Numbered from the stretch's first letter, positions 23,906 through 32,820 are shown. The stretch: DNA of 34,574 bases from Lachnospiraceae bacterium (GCA_024698705.1 JAILQX010000049.1:1-34574), one strand, 5' to 3'. The notes: a model not told the origin generated them from the letters alone. Numbers and translations: made by a program.

Positions 23906-25188
23906 GACTGATGTGGTTATGCAACATAGTTCCGCCTGTGCTCGCAGAACAACTGAATACGGAAACAACCGTCAAGGAAGGTTGGATAAGCGGGATGCTG
24001 GGAAGGCTGATCGAAGAAGATACAGACTATGAACTGGCTGTGTGCATGCCCGTCGGCAACATAGATTCGGTCTACAGAAAAGATGAAGTCCGGATAAATG
24101 ATAAAAAGATAACCTGCTACAGATTTTTGGAGCAGACCGAGTGTCCCTGGATATATGATATGACACTTCGCGGGACGGCTAAGAAGATCATATCGGATTT
24201 TAAACCGGATATCATCCACAGTTTCGGTACGGAATATCCGCACAGCTTGATATGGGCGGAAATATTTGACAAACCCGGGCGAATGCTCGTAAGCATACAG
24301 GGAGTAATGAGCGAATGCGCCAATGCATATACCTGCGGACTGGATGAGAGTGTTGTCAATGCTTACACTTTCAGGGATCTTATAAAGAAAGACAATATAG
24401 CAAAACAAAAGCAGAAATTCGAGATCAGGGCAGGATTTGAGAAGGAACTGCTTAAGAAGACGGGACATGTGGCCGGACGCACCGAATTTGACAAAAATGC
24501 GGTATTAAAGATAAATCCGGATATCACATATCATCACCTCGGCGAATCCATGAGAGATGCCTTCTACTCAGGAAGATGGAATGTTGACAAGCTTGCGGGA
24601 CATAACGTATTTGTAAGTCAGGCCGACTATCCTCTCAAGGGCTTTCACGTGCTCCTTGAAGCAATGCCCGAAGTGCTGAAGCATATAAGTGATGTACATA
24701 TATATGTGGCAGGCAACAGCATAACAGGTTATGAAACACTCAAAGAGAAGATAAAGATAGGTTCCTACGGACGGTACTTAAGAAGCCTGACAGAGCGCAA
24801 CGATCTGGCAGATAAGATAACCGTTCTCGGTAAGCTGAATGAGGAGGAAATGAAGGCGAGATACCTGGCTTCATCGGTATACGTATGCACTTCATCAGTG
24901 GAAAACTCGCCCAATTCCATGGCCGAAGCCATGCTTCTCGGAACACCGGTCATAGCATCAAGATGCGGAGGGATCCCGTCCATGGCTGAGGAAGATAAAG
25001 AGATACTCATGTTTAAAGTGGGTGACAGCAGGGAACTTGCGGATAAACTGGTAAGGCTCATGTCGGAGGAAAAACTTGCCGGAGAACTGTCGGAGGCGGC
25101 AGTCAAAAGGGCGGCTCATAACTATGACAGAGAAGCAAATTATCGCGAATTAACGGAGATATACAGTAAGATATGCCAAGAGTTGTAA
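23902..25188 (+). CDS. Glycosyltransferase family 4 (GT-B fold)
   Basis: 428 aa; overlaps the previous stop by four bases. The N-terminal domain has I-I-H-S-F-G-T-E-Y-P-H (near 105), where GT4 acceptor sites are built. The C-terminal domain has D-Y-P-L-K-G-F-H-V-L-L-E-A, K-I-T-V-L-G-K-L and the E-x7-E nucleotide-sugar motif in E-N-S-P-N-S-M-A-E-A-M-L-L-G-T-P-V-I-A-S. A long insertion between the domains (about 130-200) is rich in Lys and Glu. Donor and linkage cannot be deduced, though a retaining mechanism is normal for GT4. Confidence 0.92.
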   Translation: MRLMWLCNIVPPVLAEQLNTETTVKEGWISGMLGRLIEEDTDYELAVCMPVGNIDSVYRKDEVRINDKKITCYRFLEQTECPWIYDMTLRGTAKKIISDFKPDIIHSFGTEYPHSLIWAEIFDKPGRMLVSIQGVMSECANAYTCGLDESVVNAYTFRDLIKKDNIAKQKQKFEIRAGFEKELLKKTGHVAGRTEFDKNAVLKINPDITYHHLGESMRDAFYSGRWNVDKLAGHNVFVSQADYPLKGFHVLLEAMPEVLKHISDVHIYVAGNSITGYETLKEKIKIGSYGRYLRSLTERNDLADKITVLGKLNEEEMKARYLASSVYVCTSSVENSPNSMAEAMLLGTPVIASRCGGIPSMAEEDKEILMFKVGDSRELADKLVRLMSEEKLAGELSEAAVKRAAHNYDREANYRELTEIYSKICQEL

Positions 25189-26297
25189 TGATAAGCAACT
25201 ACATAAATCATCATCAGATACCTTTCTGCAATGAGATGTACGGAATACTGGGTGAAGATTACACATTTATCCAGACCGAGCCCATGGAAGCGGAAAGAGC
25301 CGATATGGGCTGGAGCGTCGATGAATCAGCCATACCCTATCTGAAGCTGCTTTATAAGGATGAAGAGGCCTGCCGTAAGCTCATAGACGAATGCGATATG
25401 CTTCTTGTCGGCTGGCAGGAGAGAGAGGACCTTATCATTCCCCGCATGAAACAGGGAAAGCTGACGGTAAGGATCAGCGAGAGACTTTACAGGGAAGGCA
25501 GGTGGAAAGCCGTTTCACCGAAAGGCCTTCTAAGAAAATATAAGGAACACACAAGATTCAGGAATTCGGACAGTGCATTCCTGCTTTGCAACGGTTCCTA
25601 TGTGGCAGGCGATTTCTCACTCATACATGCTTACCCGGATAAAATGTACAAGTTCGGATATTTCCCGGAATTCAGGAAACTTGATGCTTCAAAAAAACCG
25701 CCAATGGATGAGATACAGCTGATCTGGGCAGGAAGGTTCATGCCTCTCAAGCATCCGGAATATGTTGTAAGGCTGGCGGCAGATATGGTCGACATGGGCT
25801 ATAATTTCCGTATCCATTTTATAGGTAGCGGGGAAATGGAAGAAGACCTCAAAGCAACCGTTGCCAAGGGAGAACTTGAGGATTATGTATTTTTTTATGG
25901 ATTCATAAGCCCGGGTGAAGTAAGGGAATTGATGGACGGCTGCCATATCCATCTGTTTACGAGCAATCATCTGGAAGGCTGGGGAGCCGTTGTCAACGAA
26001 GGCATGAACAGCGGACTTGCAGAGGTTGTTTCAATAGAAGCCGGAGCCGCACAATATCTTATAAGGAACGGCAAGAACGGACTGCTCTATGACGGATCGT
26101 ATGAGGATTTAAGGGAAAAGGTCCTCATGCTTATGGACGATCATGCATATATAGAGAGACTCGGACAAAATGCATACGAGACCATAGCAACATTGTGGAA
26201 TCCTAAGCATGCGGCCGAAGAAGTAATGAGATTTTACGAAGGTTACAAAGCAGGAAAGATAGAGCCTCCTGCCGAAGGACCGATGTCAAAGGCATAA
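25173..26297 (+). CDS. Glycosyltransferase family 4 (GT-B fold)
   Basis: 374 aa; the ATG lies 16 bp inside the previous gene and GGAG is 12 nt upstream. The N-terminus is M-I-S-N-Y-I-N-H-H-Q-I-P-F, an N-H-H-Q start seen in a subgroup of GT4 enzymes. The C-terminal domain has L-I-W-A-G-R-F-M-P-L-K-H-P, I-G-S-G, F-Y-G-F-I-S-P and E-G-W-G-A-V-V-N-E-G-M-N-S-G, where the two glutamates form the E-x7-E motif. Cytoplasmic. It continues the overlapping run of glycosyltransferase genes, which suggests one coupled transcript. Confidence 0.92.
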   Translation: MPRVVMISNYINHHQIPFCNEMYGILGEDYTFIQTEPMEAERADMGWSVDESAIPYLKLLYKDEEACRKLIDECDMLLVGWQEREDLIIPRMKQGKLTVRISERLYREGRWKAVSPKGLLRKYKEHTRFRNSDSAFLLCNGSYVAGDFSLIHAYPDKMYKFGYFPEFRKLDASKKPPMDEIQLIWAGRFMPLKHPEYVVRLAADMVDMGYNFRIHFIGSGEMEEDLKATVAKGELEDYVFFYGFISPGEVRELMDGCHIHLFTSNHLEGWGAVVNEGMNSGLAEVVSIEAGAAQYLIRNGKNGLLYDGSYEDLREKVLMLMDDHAYIERLGQNAYETIATLWNPKHAAEEVMRFYEGYKAGKIEPPAEGPMSKA

Positions 26298-26300
26298 GAT

Positions 26301-27278
26301 ATGAAGATCACGGTTATCGTACCTGTTTACAATATCATAGACTGTCTGGAGCGATGTGTTAACAGCATACTCGCACAGACCCATGAGGGGCTGGAGATAA
26401 TCCTTGTTGATGACGGATCCACGGACGGAACGGCGGCATTATGCGACCTTTTGGAAAAAAAGGACATAAGGATAAGGACCTTCCACAAGCAAAACGGAGG
26501 TTCTTCGAGTGCCAGAAACATGGGGTTAAAGTATGCCACCGGTGATTTTATAGGTTTTGTGGACAGTGATGACTATATAGAGCCCGATATGTACGAACTG
26601 CTCGCGGATGCGGTTGCTCGTACAGGCTCGAAAATGGCACAGATATCCAGAGACGAGATCAACGAGGACGGCAGCAGGAGAGAGGACGTTTGCATACCTC
26701 CCAAAGAGGAGCTTCTTATCAGTTCAAAGGATATGATGAGAGAGCTGCTCATGCACAGGGGAGACTGCTCTTTCTGTACAAGGATATGCGCTGCCGAGTT
26801 ATTTGCCGACAGACGTTTTCCGGAGGGGGAGCTCAATGAGGATTTCAAACTGCTGATCGATATGCTGGGCGACGTGGATCATTTCCCGATATTGCCCAAG
26901 CAATGCTATCACGTATATTACAGGATGAACAGCAATAGCCGCAGAAGCGATAAAAATGACTTTTCGAGAGTATTTACCGATATAGTCGTAAATGCGGATA
27001 TGGCTGAAAAGCTGGTGAATGAGAGATATCCGGATCTCAGGCAGGTCGCTTTCAGATTCGGAATGTTCCAGCGTTTGGATTACATGCTGCATATCCCGAT
27101 AGAACAGATGACAGCAGATAATGAGTTCTATCGGAAAGTGGTCGGATATATGCGTGAAAACCGCAAGCGGGCAATGTTAAACGAGTATCTGACGAGAAAG
27201 AATAAACTTTATATATTCCTTCTTTCAACGTGGCCGGAAAGGACAAGAAAAATACACGCAAAGATCCGCGGACTGTAG
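26301..27278 (+). CDS. Glycosyltransferase family 2
   Basis: 325 aa, beginning 3 nt after the previous stop. Classic GT-A start: V-I-V-P-V-Y-N-I (4-11), L-V-D-D-G-S-T-D-G-T (35-44), N-G-G-S-S-S-A-R-N-M-G-L (65-76) and F-V-D-S-D-D-Y-I (86-93), whose aspartates bind the metal. E-D-F-K-L (near 180) supplies the likely catalytic base. The C-terminal ~100 residues are basic and helical and may hold the acceptor site or membrane contact. Last gene of its transcription block, since a promoter precedes pseB. Confidence 0.93.
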   Translation: MKITVIVPVYNIIDCLERCVNSILAQTHEGLEIILVDDGSTDGTAALCDLLEKKDIRIRTFHKQNGGSSSARNMGLKYATGDFIGFVDSDDYIEPDMYELLADAVARTGSKMAQISRDEINEDGSRREDVCIPPKEELLISSKDMMRELLMHRGDCSFCTRICAAELFADRRFPEGELNEDFKLLIDMLGDVDHFPILPKQCYHVYYRMNSNSRRSDKNDFSRVFTDIVVNADMAEKLVNERYPDLRQVAFRFGMFQRLDYMLHIPIEQMTADNEFYRKVVGYMRENRKRAMLNEYLTRKNKLYIFLLSTWPERTRKIHAKIRGL

Positions 27279-27336
27279 GATACGCGAAAGAGGAATGGTC
27301 CCGGCGACATGTGAGGCGCTTGAAGCATGACGGGAT

Positions 27337-27365
27337 TTGCATTGATATGGGCGGTATGATATAAT
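27337..27365 (+). promoter_or_regulatory. Strong promoter for pseB
   Basis: TTGCAT at 27337, 17-nt spacer, perfect TATAAT at 27360, followed by TTTTTT. The leader is about 58 nt. It lies in the 151-nt gap after the GT2 gene, the largest gap within the glycan locus. Confidence 0.75.
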
Positions 27366-27429
27366 TTTTTAGCCTAAATCCACAGATCGTGGTCAGGGAA
27401 ATGTGTCCCAAAAGGGCAGGAGGAAAGAT

Positions 27430-28428
27430 ATGTTAAACGGGAAAACCATTCTTGTGACCGGAGGAACGGGTTCTTTCGGTAAATGTTTTACAAAATATGT
27501 TCTGGATAATTACGATCCCAAGAAGATCATCATATATTCAAGGGATGAATATAAACAGTTCGTTATGGCCAATGATATGAGGGAATATGCCGATAAGCTG
27601 CGTTTCTTCATAGGTGACGTCAGAGATAAGGACAGACTTGAAAGAGCCTTTGAGGGAGTTGATTATGTTGTGCATGCAGCGGCACTTAAGCAGGTACCGG
27701 CGTGCGAATACAACCCCAATGAAGCCATAAAGACAAATATCCACGGTGCGATGAACGTGATAGAAGCCGCACTCAATACGGATGTAAAGAAGGTCGTTGC
27801 CCTCTCGACAGATAAGGCTGTCAATCCGGTAAACCTTTACGGCGGTACCAAGCTGGTATCAGATAAGCTCTTTATAGCAGCCAATTCATATGCGGGAACT
27901 AAGGATATCAATTTCTCGATAGTCAGATACGGCAATGTTGCAGGTTCAAGAGGAAGCGTAATCCCGTTCTTCAACAGGATCATCCAAAACGGCGGCGACA
28001 AGCTTCCTATCACGGATTACAGGATGACAAGATTCTGGATAAGCCTTACCGAGGGTGTTGAGCTTGTTATAAAAGCCCTCAGGGAAGCACGCGGCGGAGA
28101 GACATTTATCAGCAAGATCCCGAGCTTCAAGATCACGGACCTTGCACAGGCCATGCTTCCGGGCTGCGAAATGCCTGAGGTCGGTATCCGTGAAGGTGAG
28201 AAGCTTCATGAGATAATGGTAACGGTTGAGGATTCGCTGACCACATATGAATATGACAAGCATTTTATCGTATATCCTCAGATGATATGGAATGATAAAC
28301 AGAGGGATCCCATCCCGGGCGGAAAGAAGGTTGCCGACGGTTTTTCATACAGTTCCGGCAATAATACCGAGTGGCTCACGGTTGATGAGATCAAAGAACT
28401 TCTCAGTAAGATGGATCTTGAGAAATAG
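27430..28428 (+). CDS. pseB: UDP-GlcNAc 4,6-dehydratase (inverting), PseB/FlaA1-like
   Basis: The ATG at 27430 (332 aa) follows AGGAGG; the longer frame begins before it. It makes UDP-2-acetamido-2,6-dideoxy-L-arabino-4-hexulose from UDP-GlcNAc. Landmarks: T-G-G-T-G-S-F-G-K (10-18) for NADP, D-V-R-D, A-A-A-L-K-Q-V-P-A-C-E-Y-N-P-x-E (83-98), S-T-D-K-A-V-N-P-V-N-L-Y-G-G-T-K (126-141). D128, K129, Y137 and K141 correspond in spacing to the catalytic residues of H. pylori FlaA1. The next gene encodes the matching aminotransferase, so pseudaminic acid or a 4-amino-AltNAc sugar is the likely product. Confidence 0.93.
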   Translation: MLNGKTILVTGGTGSFGKCFTKYVLDNYDPKKIIIYSRDEYKQFVMANDMREYADKLRFFIGDVRDKDRLERAFEGVDYVVHAAALKQVPACEYNPNEAIKTNIHGAMNVIEAALNTDVKKVVALSTDKAVNPVNLYGGTKLVSDKLFIAANSYAGTKDINFSIVRYGNVAGSRGSVIPFFNRIIQNGGDKLPITDYRMTRFWISLTEGVELVIKALREARGGETFISKIPSFKITDLAQAMLPGCEMPEVGIREGEKLHEIMVTVEDSLTTYEYDKHFIVYPQMIWNDKQRDPIPGGKKVADGFSYSSGNNTEWLTVDEIKELLSKMDLEK

Positions 28429-28470
28429 TTATCGATTCATATAACAGAAACAAATGTCGTTAGAGTACAG

Positions 28471-28499
28471 GGACATGCAGTAAACCTGCATGTCCTTTT
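28471..28499 (+). terminator. Rho-independent terminator between pseB and pseC
   Basis: A perfect 10-bp stem (28471-28480 with 28486-28495), 5-nt loop and TTTT. It lies between two genes of one pathway. The remaining 31 nt before pseC are too short for a normal promoter, so pseC may depend on read-through. Confidence 0.88.
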
Positions 28500-28530
28500 A
28501 ACAAATGTATTACAAAAAGGGGTGTCACTT

Positions 28531-29724
28531 ATGAATAAACCCGCGATAGAGGGAGGAACTCCCGTCAGAGACAAAAAGATATATTACGGACACCAGTACT
28601 TGGATCAGGCCGATTACGATGCGGTCCTGGATGTTCTTAAAAGCGACTATCTGACCTGTGGTCCAAAGATCAATGAACTTGAAGAAAAGCTGTGCAAACT
28701 TACAGGCGCACGTCATGCGGTAGTATGCAGCAACGGAACGGCGGCATTGCATATAGCTGTTATGGCAGCGGGCCTTAAAAATGGTGATGAACTGATCACA
28801 ACACCGATCACATTTGCGGCAAGTGCAAACTGTGCTCTTTATGTGGGAGCAACACCTGTATTTGCGGACATCGATCCGGAAACCTACAATATCGACCCGG
28901 CAGAAGTAGAGGCTCACATCACGGAAAATACAAAGGCAGTCGTTGCGGTGGATTACACCGGACAGGCTGTTGAACTGGACAGACTTACGGATATTTGTAA
29001 GAAACACGGGCTTGTTCTCATAGAGGACAGTGCACATTCTATAGGCACTTCCTACAAGGGAAGGATGATCGGTTCGATAGCGGACATGACAACCTTCAGT
29101 TTTCATCCGGTAAAGACCATCACCTCCGGTGAAGGCGGAGCGGTCCTTACAAACAATGATGAATATTACGAAAAACTCCTTCTTGCCCGTGCTCACGGGA
29201 TAACAAGGGATCAGAAGTTCATGAGCCGTGAGTCGGAAGGACCGTGGTATTACGAGATGGTGGATATGGGCTATAATTACCGAATGACCGATATCCAGGC
29301 AGGTCTTCTGATAAGCCAGTTGGATAAGCTTGAAATGTTCAAAAAGAGAAGAAAAGAGATAGTAAACAGGTACAACGAGGCATTTTCCAAACTTGACACC
29401 GTTTGTGTGCAGAAGGAAATACCCGAGTCCGATACGGCAAGACACCTGTATATACTGAAGCTCAATAAAGATAAACTGTCTGTGGATAGACGAAGATTTT
29501 TCGATGCGATGGCAGCGGAAAATATAATTTGCAACGTGCATTATATCCCGGTTTATTATTTCCCGCAGTATGAAAAGCTGGGATATAAGAGAGGACTTTG
29601 CCCTAAGGCGGAAGACCTTTATGACAATATGATCACGCTTCCTCTGTACTATGCCATGACCGATGAGGATGTACAGAGCGTTATAGATGCGGTCACAAAG
29701 ATAGCATCATATTACAGCAGATAA
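28531..29724 (+). CDS. pseC: PseC-type UDP-4-keto-sugar aminotransferase
   Basis: The ATG at 28531 (397 aa) follows AAAGGGG with good spacing; the GTG at 28522 lies inside the ribosome binding site. A PLP enzyme of the DegT/DnrJ/EryC1/StrS family that transfers an amino group to C4 of the PseB product. Landmarks: Y-Y-G-H-Q-Y-L (18-24, the PseC-like start), C-S-N-G-T-A-A-L-H (67-75), I-E-D-S-A-H-S (164-170), F-H-P-V-K-T-I-T-S-G-E-G-G (191-203) with Lys195 as Schiff-base residue, and the N-Y-R-M-T-D-I-Q-A motif. PseH, PseG, PseI and PseF are not in the window. Confidence 0.92.
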   Translation: MNKPAIEGGTPVRDKKIYYGHQYLDQADYDAVLDVLKSDYLTCGPKINELEEKLCKLTGARHAVVCSNGTAALHIAVMAAGLKNGDELITTPITFAASANCALYVGATPVFADIDPETYNIDPAEVEAHITENTKAVVAVDYTGQAVELDRLTDICKKHGLVLIEDSAHSIGTSYKGRMIGSIADMTTFSFHPVKTITSGEGGAVLTNNDEYYEKLLLARAHGITRDQKFMSRESEGPWYYEMVDMGYNYRMTDIQAGLLISQLDKLEMFKKRRKEIVNRYNEAFSKLDTVCVQKEIPESDTARHLYILKLNKDKLSVDRRRFFDAMAAENIICNVHYIPVYYFPQYEKLGYKRGLCPKAEDLYDNMITLPLYYAMTDEDVQSVIDAVTKIASYYSR

Positions 29725-29743
29725 CAGCCGGCGAGGAATATAC

Positions 29744-31495
29744 ATGATCAAGATTTTGAAACGACTTAATATATTGTTGGATAAGAAGCAGAAGAGAAAG
29801 ATGGTTCTGATCGTATTTCTCATGCTTATCGGCGGTGTCCTTGAATCCCTGAGTATCTCTGCGGTCATCCCGGTTATGAAGGTCATAATAGATCCCGAGG
29901 CCGTTAGGACCAACAAATATCTGTCAGCTGTATACAATACCCTCGGTATGTCTTCGACCATGCAGTTTACACTTTTTATGATGCTCATGCTCGTGTTGGC
30001 ATTCGTACTTAAGAATCTGTTTTTATTTATACAGAACGTGATCCAGTTAAGATTTGTATATACCAATCAGTTTGCCACTTCAAGGCGAATGATGATCAAT
30101 TTTATGAAGCGTCCCTATGAATATTATCTGAATGCGGACACTTCGGTCATACAGCGCAATATCACATCCGATGTCAACAATATGTATGCGCTTATCCTTA
30201 CCATACTTCAGCTTGCAAGTGAAATAGTTGTATTTACCTGTCTGGCAGCGGTGCTGCTGGTGGCTGATGCTGCGATGGTCCTTACCATTTCCGGTCTTCT
30301 GATAGCGGTCCTCATTGTGATAAAAGTGATACTCAAGCCCATCATGTACAGGGCGGGACAGGAAAATCAGGATTATTACAGCGGACTTTTCAAATGGATC
30401 GAAGAAGCCGTTATGGGTATAAAAGAGATCAAGGTAGCCAACAAGGAAAGCTATTTCATCAATGAATATGCACGCTGCGGAGAAGGCTACGTGGGAGCGG
30501 TACAGAAATACAATATATACAATTCGACCCCGCGTCTTCTGATCGAAACCATATGTATAGCCGGTCTGGTGGGATATATGGCGGTTGTCATGAAAGGCGG
30601 TGCAACGATCGATGAAATGATACCGCAGTTGTCGGTATTTGCCCTTGCGGCAATGAGACTGTTGCCAAGTGCCAACAGGATCAACAATTATACGACATCG
30701 ATATCTTATTTCGAGCCGTTCTTATGGAATGTTTCCGAGCATCTCCAGTCAGAGATCAATGATAAAAACGTTGAATATGACGAATCTGCTTACAGGGTAA
30801 AGAAAGTAGTTGAAAAGCTTCCCGTAAACAGGGAGATCGAACTTAAGAATATTACTTACAAATATCCCAACACGGACAGATACATATTCAAACACGCGGA
30901 TCTGAAGATCCCGATCGGTTCGGCTGTCGGTATAGTCGGAACCTCGGGTTCGGGAAAGACGACCATGGTCGACGTGCTCCTTGGTCTTCTCAAACTGGAA
31001 GAAGGAACGATCACCGCAGACGGGGTTGATGTTCTGACTGATTATGAAGGCTGGCTTAAGAACATCGGTTACATTCCGCAGACCATATTCATGATCGATG
31101 ACACGATCAGAAAGAACGTGGCATTTGGTATTCCCGAAGAGGATATTGATGATGAAAAGGTATGGGCCGCACTTAAGGAAGCCCAGCTGGATGAATATGT
31201 TAAGAGCCTGCCCGACGGACTGGACACGGGTATTGGGGAACGTGGCATACGTATTTCCGGCGGACAGCGTCAGAGGATAGGTATAGCGAGAGCACTCTTC
31301 GAGGATCCCGAGGTGCTTGTTCTTGACGAAGCGACATCCGCACTTGACGGTGATACGGAAGCTGCGATCATGGATTCGATAAACAGGCTTCACGGAAGAA
31401 AGACGCTCATCATCATTGCCCACAGACTTACGACCATTGAAAAATGCGACATGGTATTCAGGGTTGAGGACGGCAATATCGTAAAGGAAAGATAA
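29744..31495 (+). CDS. ABC-type lipid-linked glycan flippase/exporter (PglK-like)
   Basis: 583 aa; membrane and ATPase parts in one chain. Membrane helices span residues 20-310. The nucleotide-binding domain (about 365-583) has Walker A G-T-S-G-S-G-K-T-T (399-407), Q-loop I-P-Q (444-446), signature I-S-G-G-Q (504-508), Walker B V-L-V-L-D-E (524-529) and H-loop I-A-H-R. The fused half-transporter build in a glycan locus resembles PglK/WlaB, which moves lipid-linked oligosaccharides across the membrane. No Wzx-type flippase gene is in the window, so this protein may do that job. It could also export another lipid or peptide. Confidence 0.88.
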   Translation: MIKILKRLNILLDKKQKRKMVLIVFLMLIGGVLESLSISAVIPVMKVIIDPEAVRTNKYLSAVYNTLGMSSTMQFTLFMMLMLVLAFVLKNLFLFIQNVIQLRFVYTNQFATSRRMMINFMKRPYEYYLNADTSVIQRNITSDVNNMYALILTILQLASEIVVFTCLAAVLLVADAAMVLTISGLLIAVLIVIKVILKPIMYRAGQENQDYYSGLFKWIEEAVMGIKEIKVANKESYFINEYARCGEGYVGAVQKYNIYNSTPRLLIETICIAGLVGYMAVVMKGGATIDEMIPQLSVFALAAMRLLPSANRINNYTTSISYFEPFLWNVSEHLQSEINDKNVEYDESAYRVKKVVEKLPVNREIELKNITYKYPNTDRYIFKHADLKIPIGSAVGIVGTSGSGKTTMVDVLLGLLKLEEGTITADGVDVLTDYEGWLKNIGYIPQTIFMIDDTIRKNVAFGIPEEDIDDEKVWAALKEAQLDEYVKSLPDGLDTGIGERGIRISGGQRQRIGIARALFEDPEVLVLDEATSALDGDTEAAIMDSINRLHGRKTLIIIAHRLTTIEKCDMVFRVEDGNIVKER

Positions 31496-31541
31496 ATATC
31501 CGTTAAAGGATCAGCCGGTAGAATAAAAGATAAATATCTTC

Positions 31542-31571
31542 TTTACTGATATCCGTATGAGTTGATATAAT
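31542..31571 (+). promoter_or_regulatory. Probable promoter of the guaA-like gene
   Basis: TTTACT at 31542, 18-nt spacer, perfect TATAAT at 31566. The RNA would start near 31578 and carry the hairpin leader below. Confidence 0.6.
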
Positions 31572-31583
31572 TCAGAATATAAC

Positions 31584-31630
31584 GTGAGCCATGCTTTTAC
31601 GAAGTGAATTGTTTATGGCGTGGTTCTCAT
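31584..31630 (+). promoter_or_regulatory. Leader hairpin before the guaA-like gene
   Basis: GTGAG (31584-31588) pairs with CTCAT (31626-31630), and CCATGC (31589-31594) with GCGTGG (31618-31623), with a 2-nt bulge and a 23-nt loop. No T run follows, so it is not a terminator. It does not match the purine riboswitch consensus that I know. The ribosome binding site AGGAGG is at 31640-31645. Confidence 0.35.
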
Positions 31631-31653
31631 TTATTGATTAGGAGGAAAACATA

Positions 31654-32667
31654 ATGTCAGACGCACGAAGTGATTATTACGCAAGCAGTGAAAACATCAG
31701 ACCTGATTCCATGGCCAGGATCGAAACAAAGGCCCAAGCTGATGCATTTATCGAGGCTCAGGTAGAGGCTTTAAGAAAGCAGATAGGAGACGGCAAAGTG
31801 CTTTTGGCTCTGTCAGGCGGAGTTGATTCATCTGTTGTTGCAGCGCTTCTCATAAAAGCAGTCGGAAAGCAGTTGACATGTATCCATGTTAATCATGGCC
31901 TTATGCGTAAAGGTGAAAGTGAGATGGTCATCGATGTATTTCAGAAACAACTTGGTGCAAATCTCATTTATATAGATGCTACGGACAGATTTTTAGATCT
32001 TCTTGAAGGTGTAAGCGAACCTGAGAAGAAACGTAAGATCATAGGCGGCGAATTCATCAAGGTATTTGATGAAGAGGCTGCAAAGATCGAAGGTGTGGGA
32101 TTCCTCGGACAGGGTACCATTTATCCCGATATCCTTGAGAGTAAAGACGGTATCAAGGCTCATCATAATGTAGGCGGATTGCCGGAGGATGTTAAGCTTG
32201 AACTCGTAGAGCCGTTGAAGCTGTTATTCAAGGATGAGGTAAGAGTAGTCGGTTCAGCACTCGGACTTCCGGATGAGATGGTCAATCGTCAGCCGTTCCC
32301 GGGTCCGGGACTCGGAGTACGTTGTACCGGAGCCATCACAAGAGACAGACTTGAAGCACTTCGTGAATCTGATGCGATCCTTCGTGAAGAGTTTGCAAAG
32401 GCCGGATTGGACAAGAAGGTATGGCAGTATTTCACCGTAGTTCCGGATATGAAGGCAACCGGTGTTAAGGACGGTAAGCGTGCATTTGAGTGGGTCTGCA
32501 TCATTCGTGCGGTCAACACCAAGGATGCCATGAGCGCAACAATCGAGCGTCTTGACTGGGAATTCCTTGAGAAGATCTCATATCGTATAACACATGAAGT
32601 TCAGGGCATCAACAGATGCTTATATGATCTTACCGCTAAGCCTACCGGTACCATAGAGTTTGAGTAA
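31654..32667 (+). CDS. guaA: GMP synthase ATP-pyrophosphatase subunit (no glutaminase domain)
   Basis: 337 aa; strong TAGGAGG before the ATG, so the short form is genuine and not a 5' truncation. It covers the PP-loop domain with S-G-G-V-D-S-S (54-60), I-H-V-N-H-G-L-M-R-K-G-E (77-88) and G-Q-G-T-I-Y-P-D (near 152). The dimerisation domain follows with F-P-G-P-G-L-G-V-R and the closing T-x-K-P-x-G-T-I-E-F-E. The usual bacterial GuaA (about 510-525 aa) has an N-terminal class I glutaminase domain; it is absent here, as in archaeal two-subunit GMP synthases. The enzyme would adenylate XMP and aminate it using ammonia or a separate glutaminase. Whether a full-length guaA exists elsewhere cannot be seen. 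Confidence 0.93.
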   Translation: MSDARSDYYASSENIRPDSMARIETKAQADAFIEAQVEALRKQIGDGKVLLALSGGVDSSVVAALLIKAVGKQLTCIHVNHGLMRKGESEMVIDVFQKQLGANLIYIDATDRFLDLLEGVSEPEKKRKIIGGEFIKVFDEEAAKIEGVGFLGQGTIYPDILESKDGIKAHHNVGGLPEDVKLELVEPLKLLFKDEVRVVGSALGLPDEMVNRQPFPGPGLGVRCTGAITRDRLEALRESDAILREEFAKAGLDKKVWQYFTVVPDMKATGVKDGKRAFEWVCIIRAVNTKDAMSATIERLDWEFLEKISYRITHEVQGINRCLYDLTAKPTGTIEFE

Positions 32668-32706
32668 TAGCCGGTGGTTTTAAAGTAGGATCAAATATAT
32701 GTAAAC

Positions 32707-32750
32707 AAAGGCTTTCGATGGCGTAAATATGCGCCTTCGAAAGCTTTTTT
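32707..32750 (+). terminator. Rho-independent terminator of the guaA-like gene
   Basis: A stem of about 16 bp with one mismatch and one G-U (arms ending at GGCG/CGCC), AT-rich loop and a run of six T. Confidence 0.88.
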
Positions 32751-32820
32751 GCGTCAGAAGATAACAATTTGATGACTGGAAAATGATTAAGGAAATATAT
32801 GGTTAAATCAGTTATAATGA

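Noticed and set aside
28525-29541. Long minus-strand frame (338 codons) opposite pseC
   Set aside because: Lies entirely opposite a clearly conserved aminotransferase; Cys/His/Arg-rich composition typical of an antisense shadow; no ribosome binding site.
30749-31423. Minus-strand frame of 224 codons opposite the ABC transporter
   Set aside because: Overlaps the conserved nucleotide-binding domain; no support of its own.
31578-31653. Purine riboswitch before the guaA-like gene
   Set aside because: The conserved loop sequences of the purine aptamer are absent; only a simple bulged hairpin is seen.
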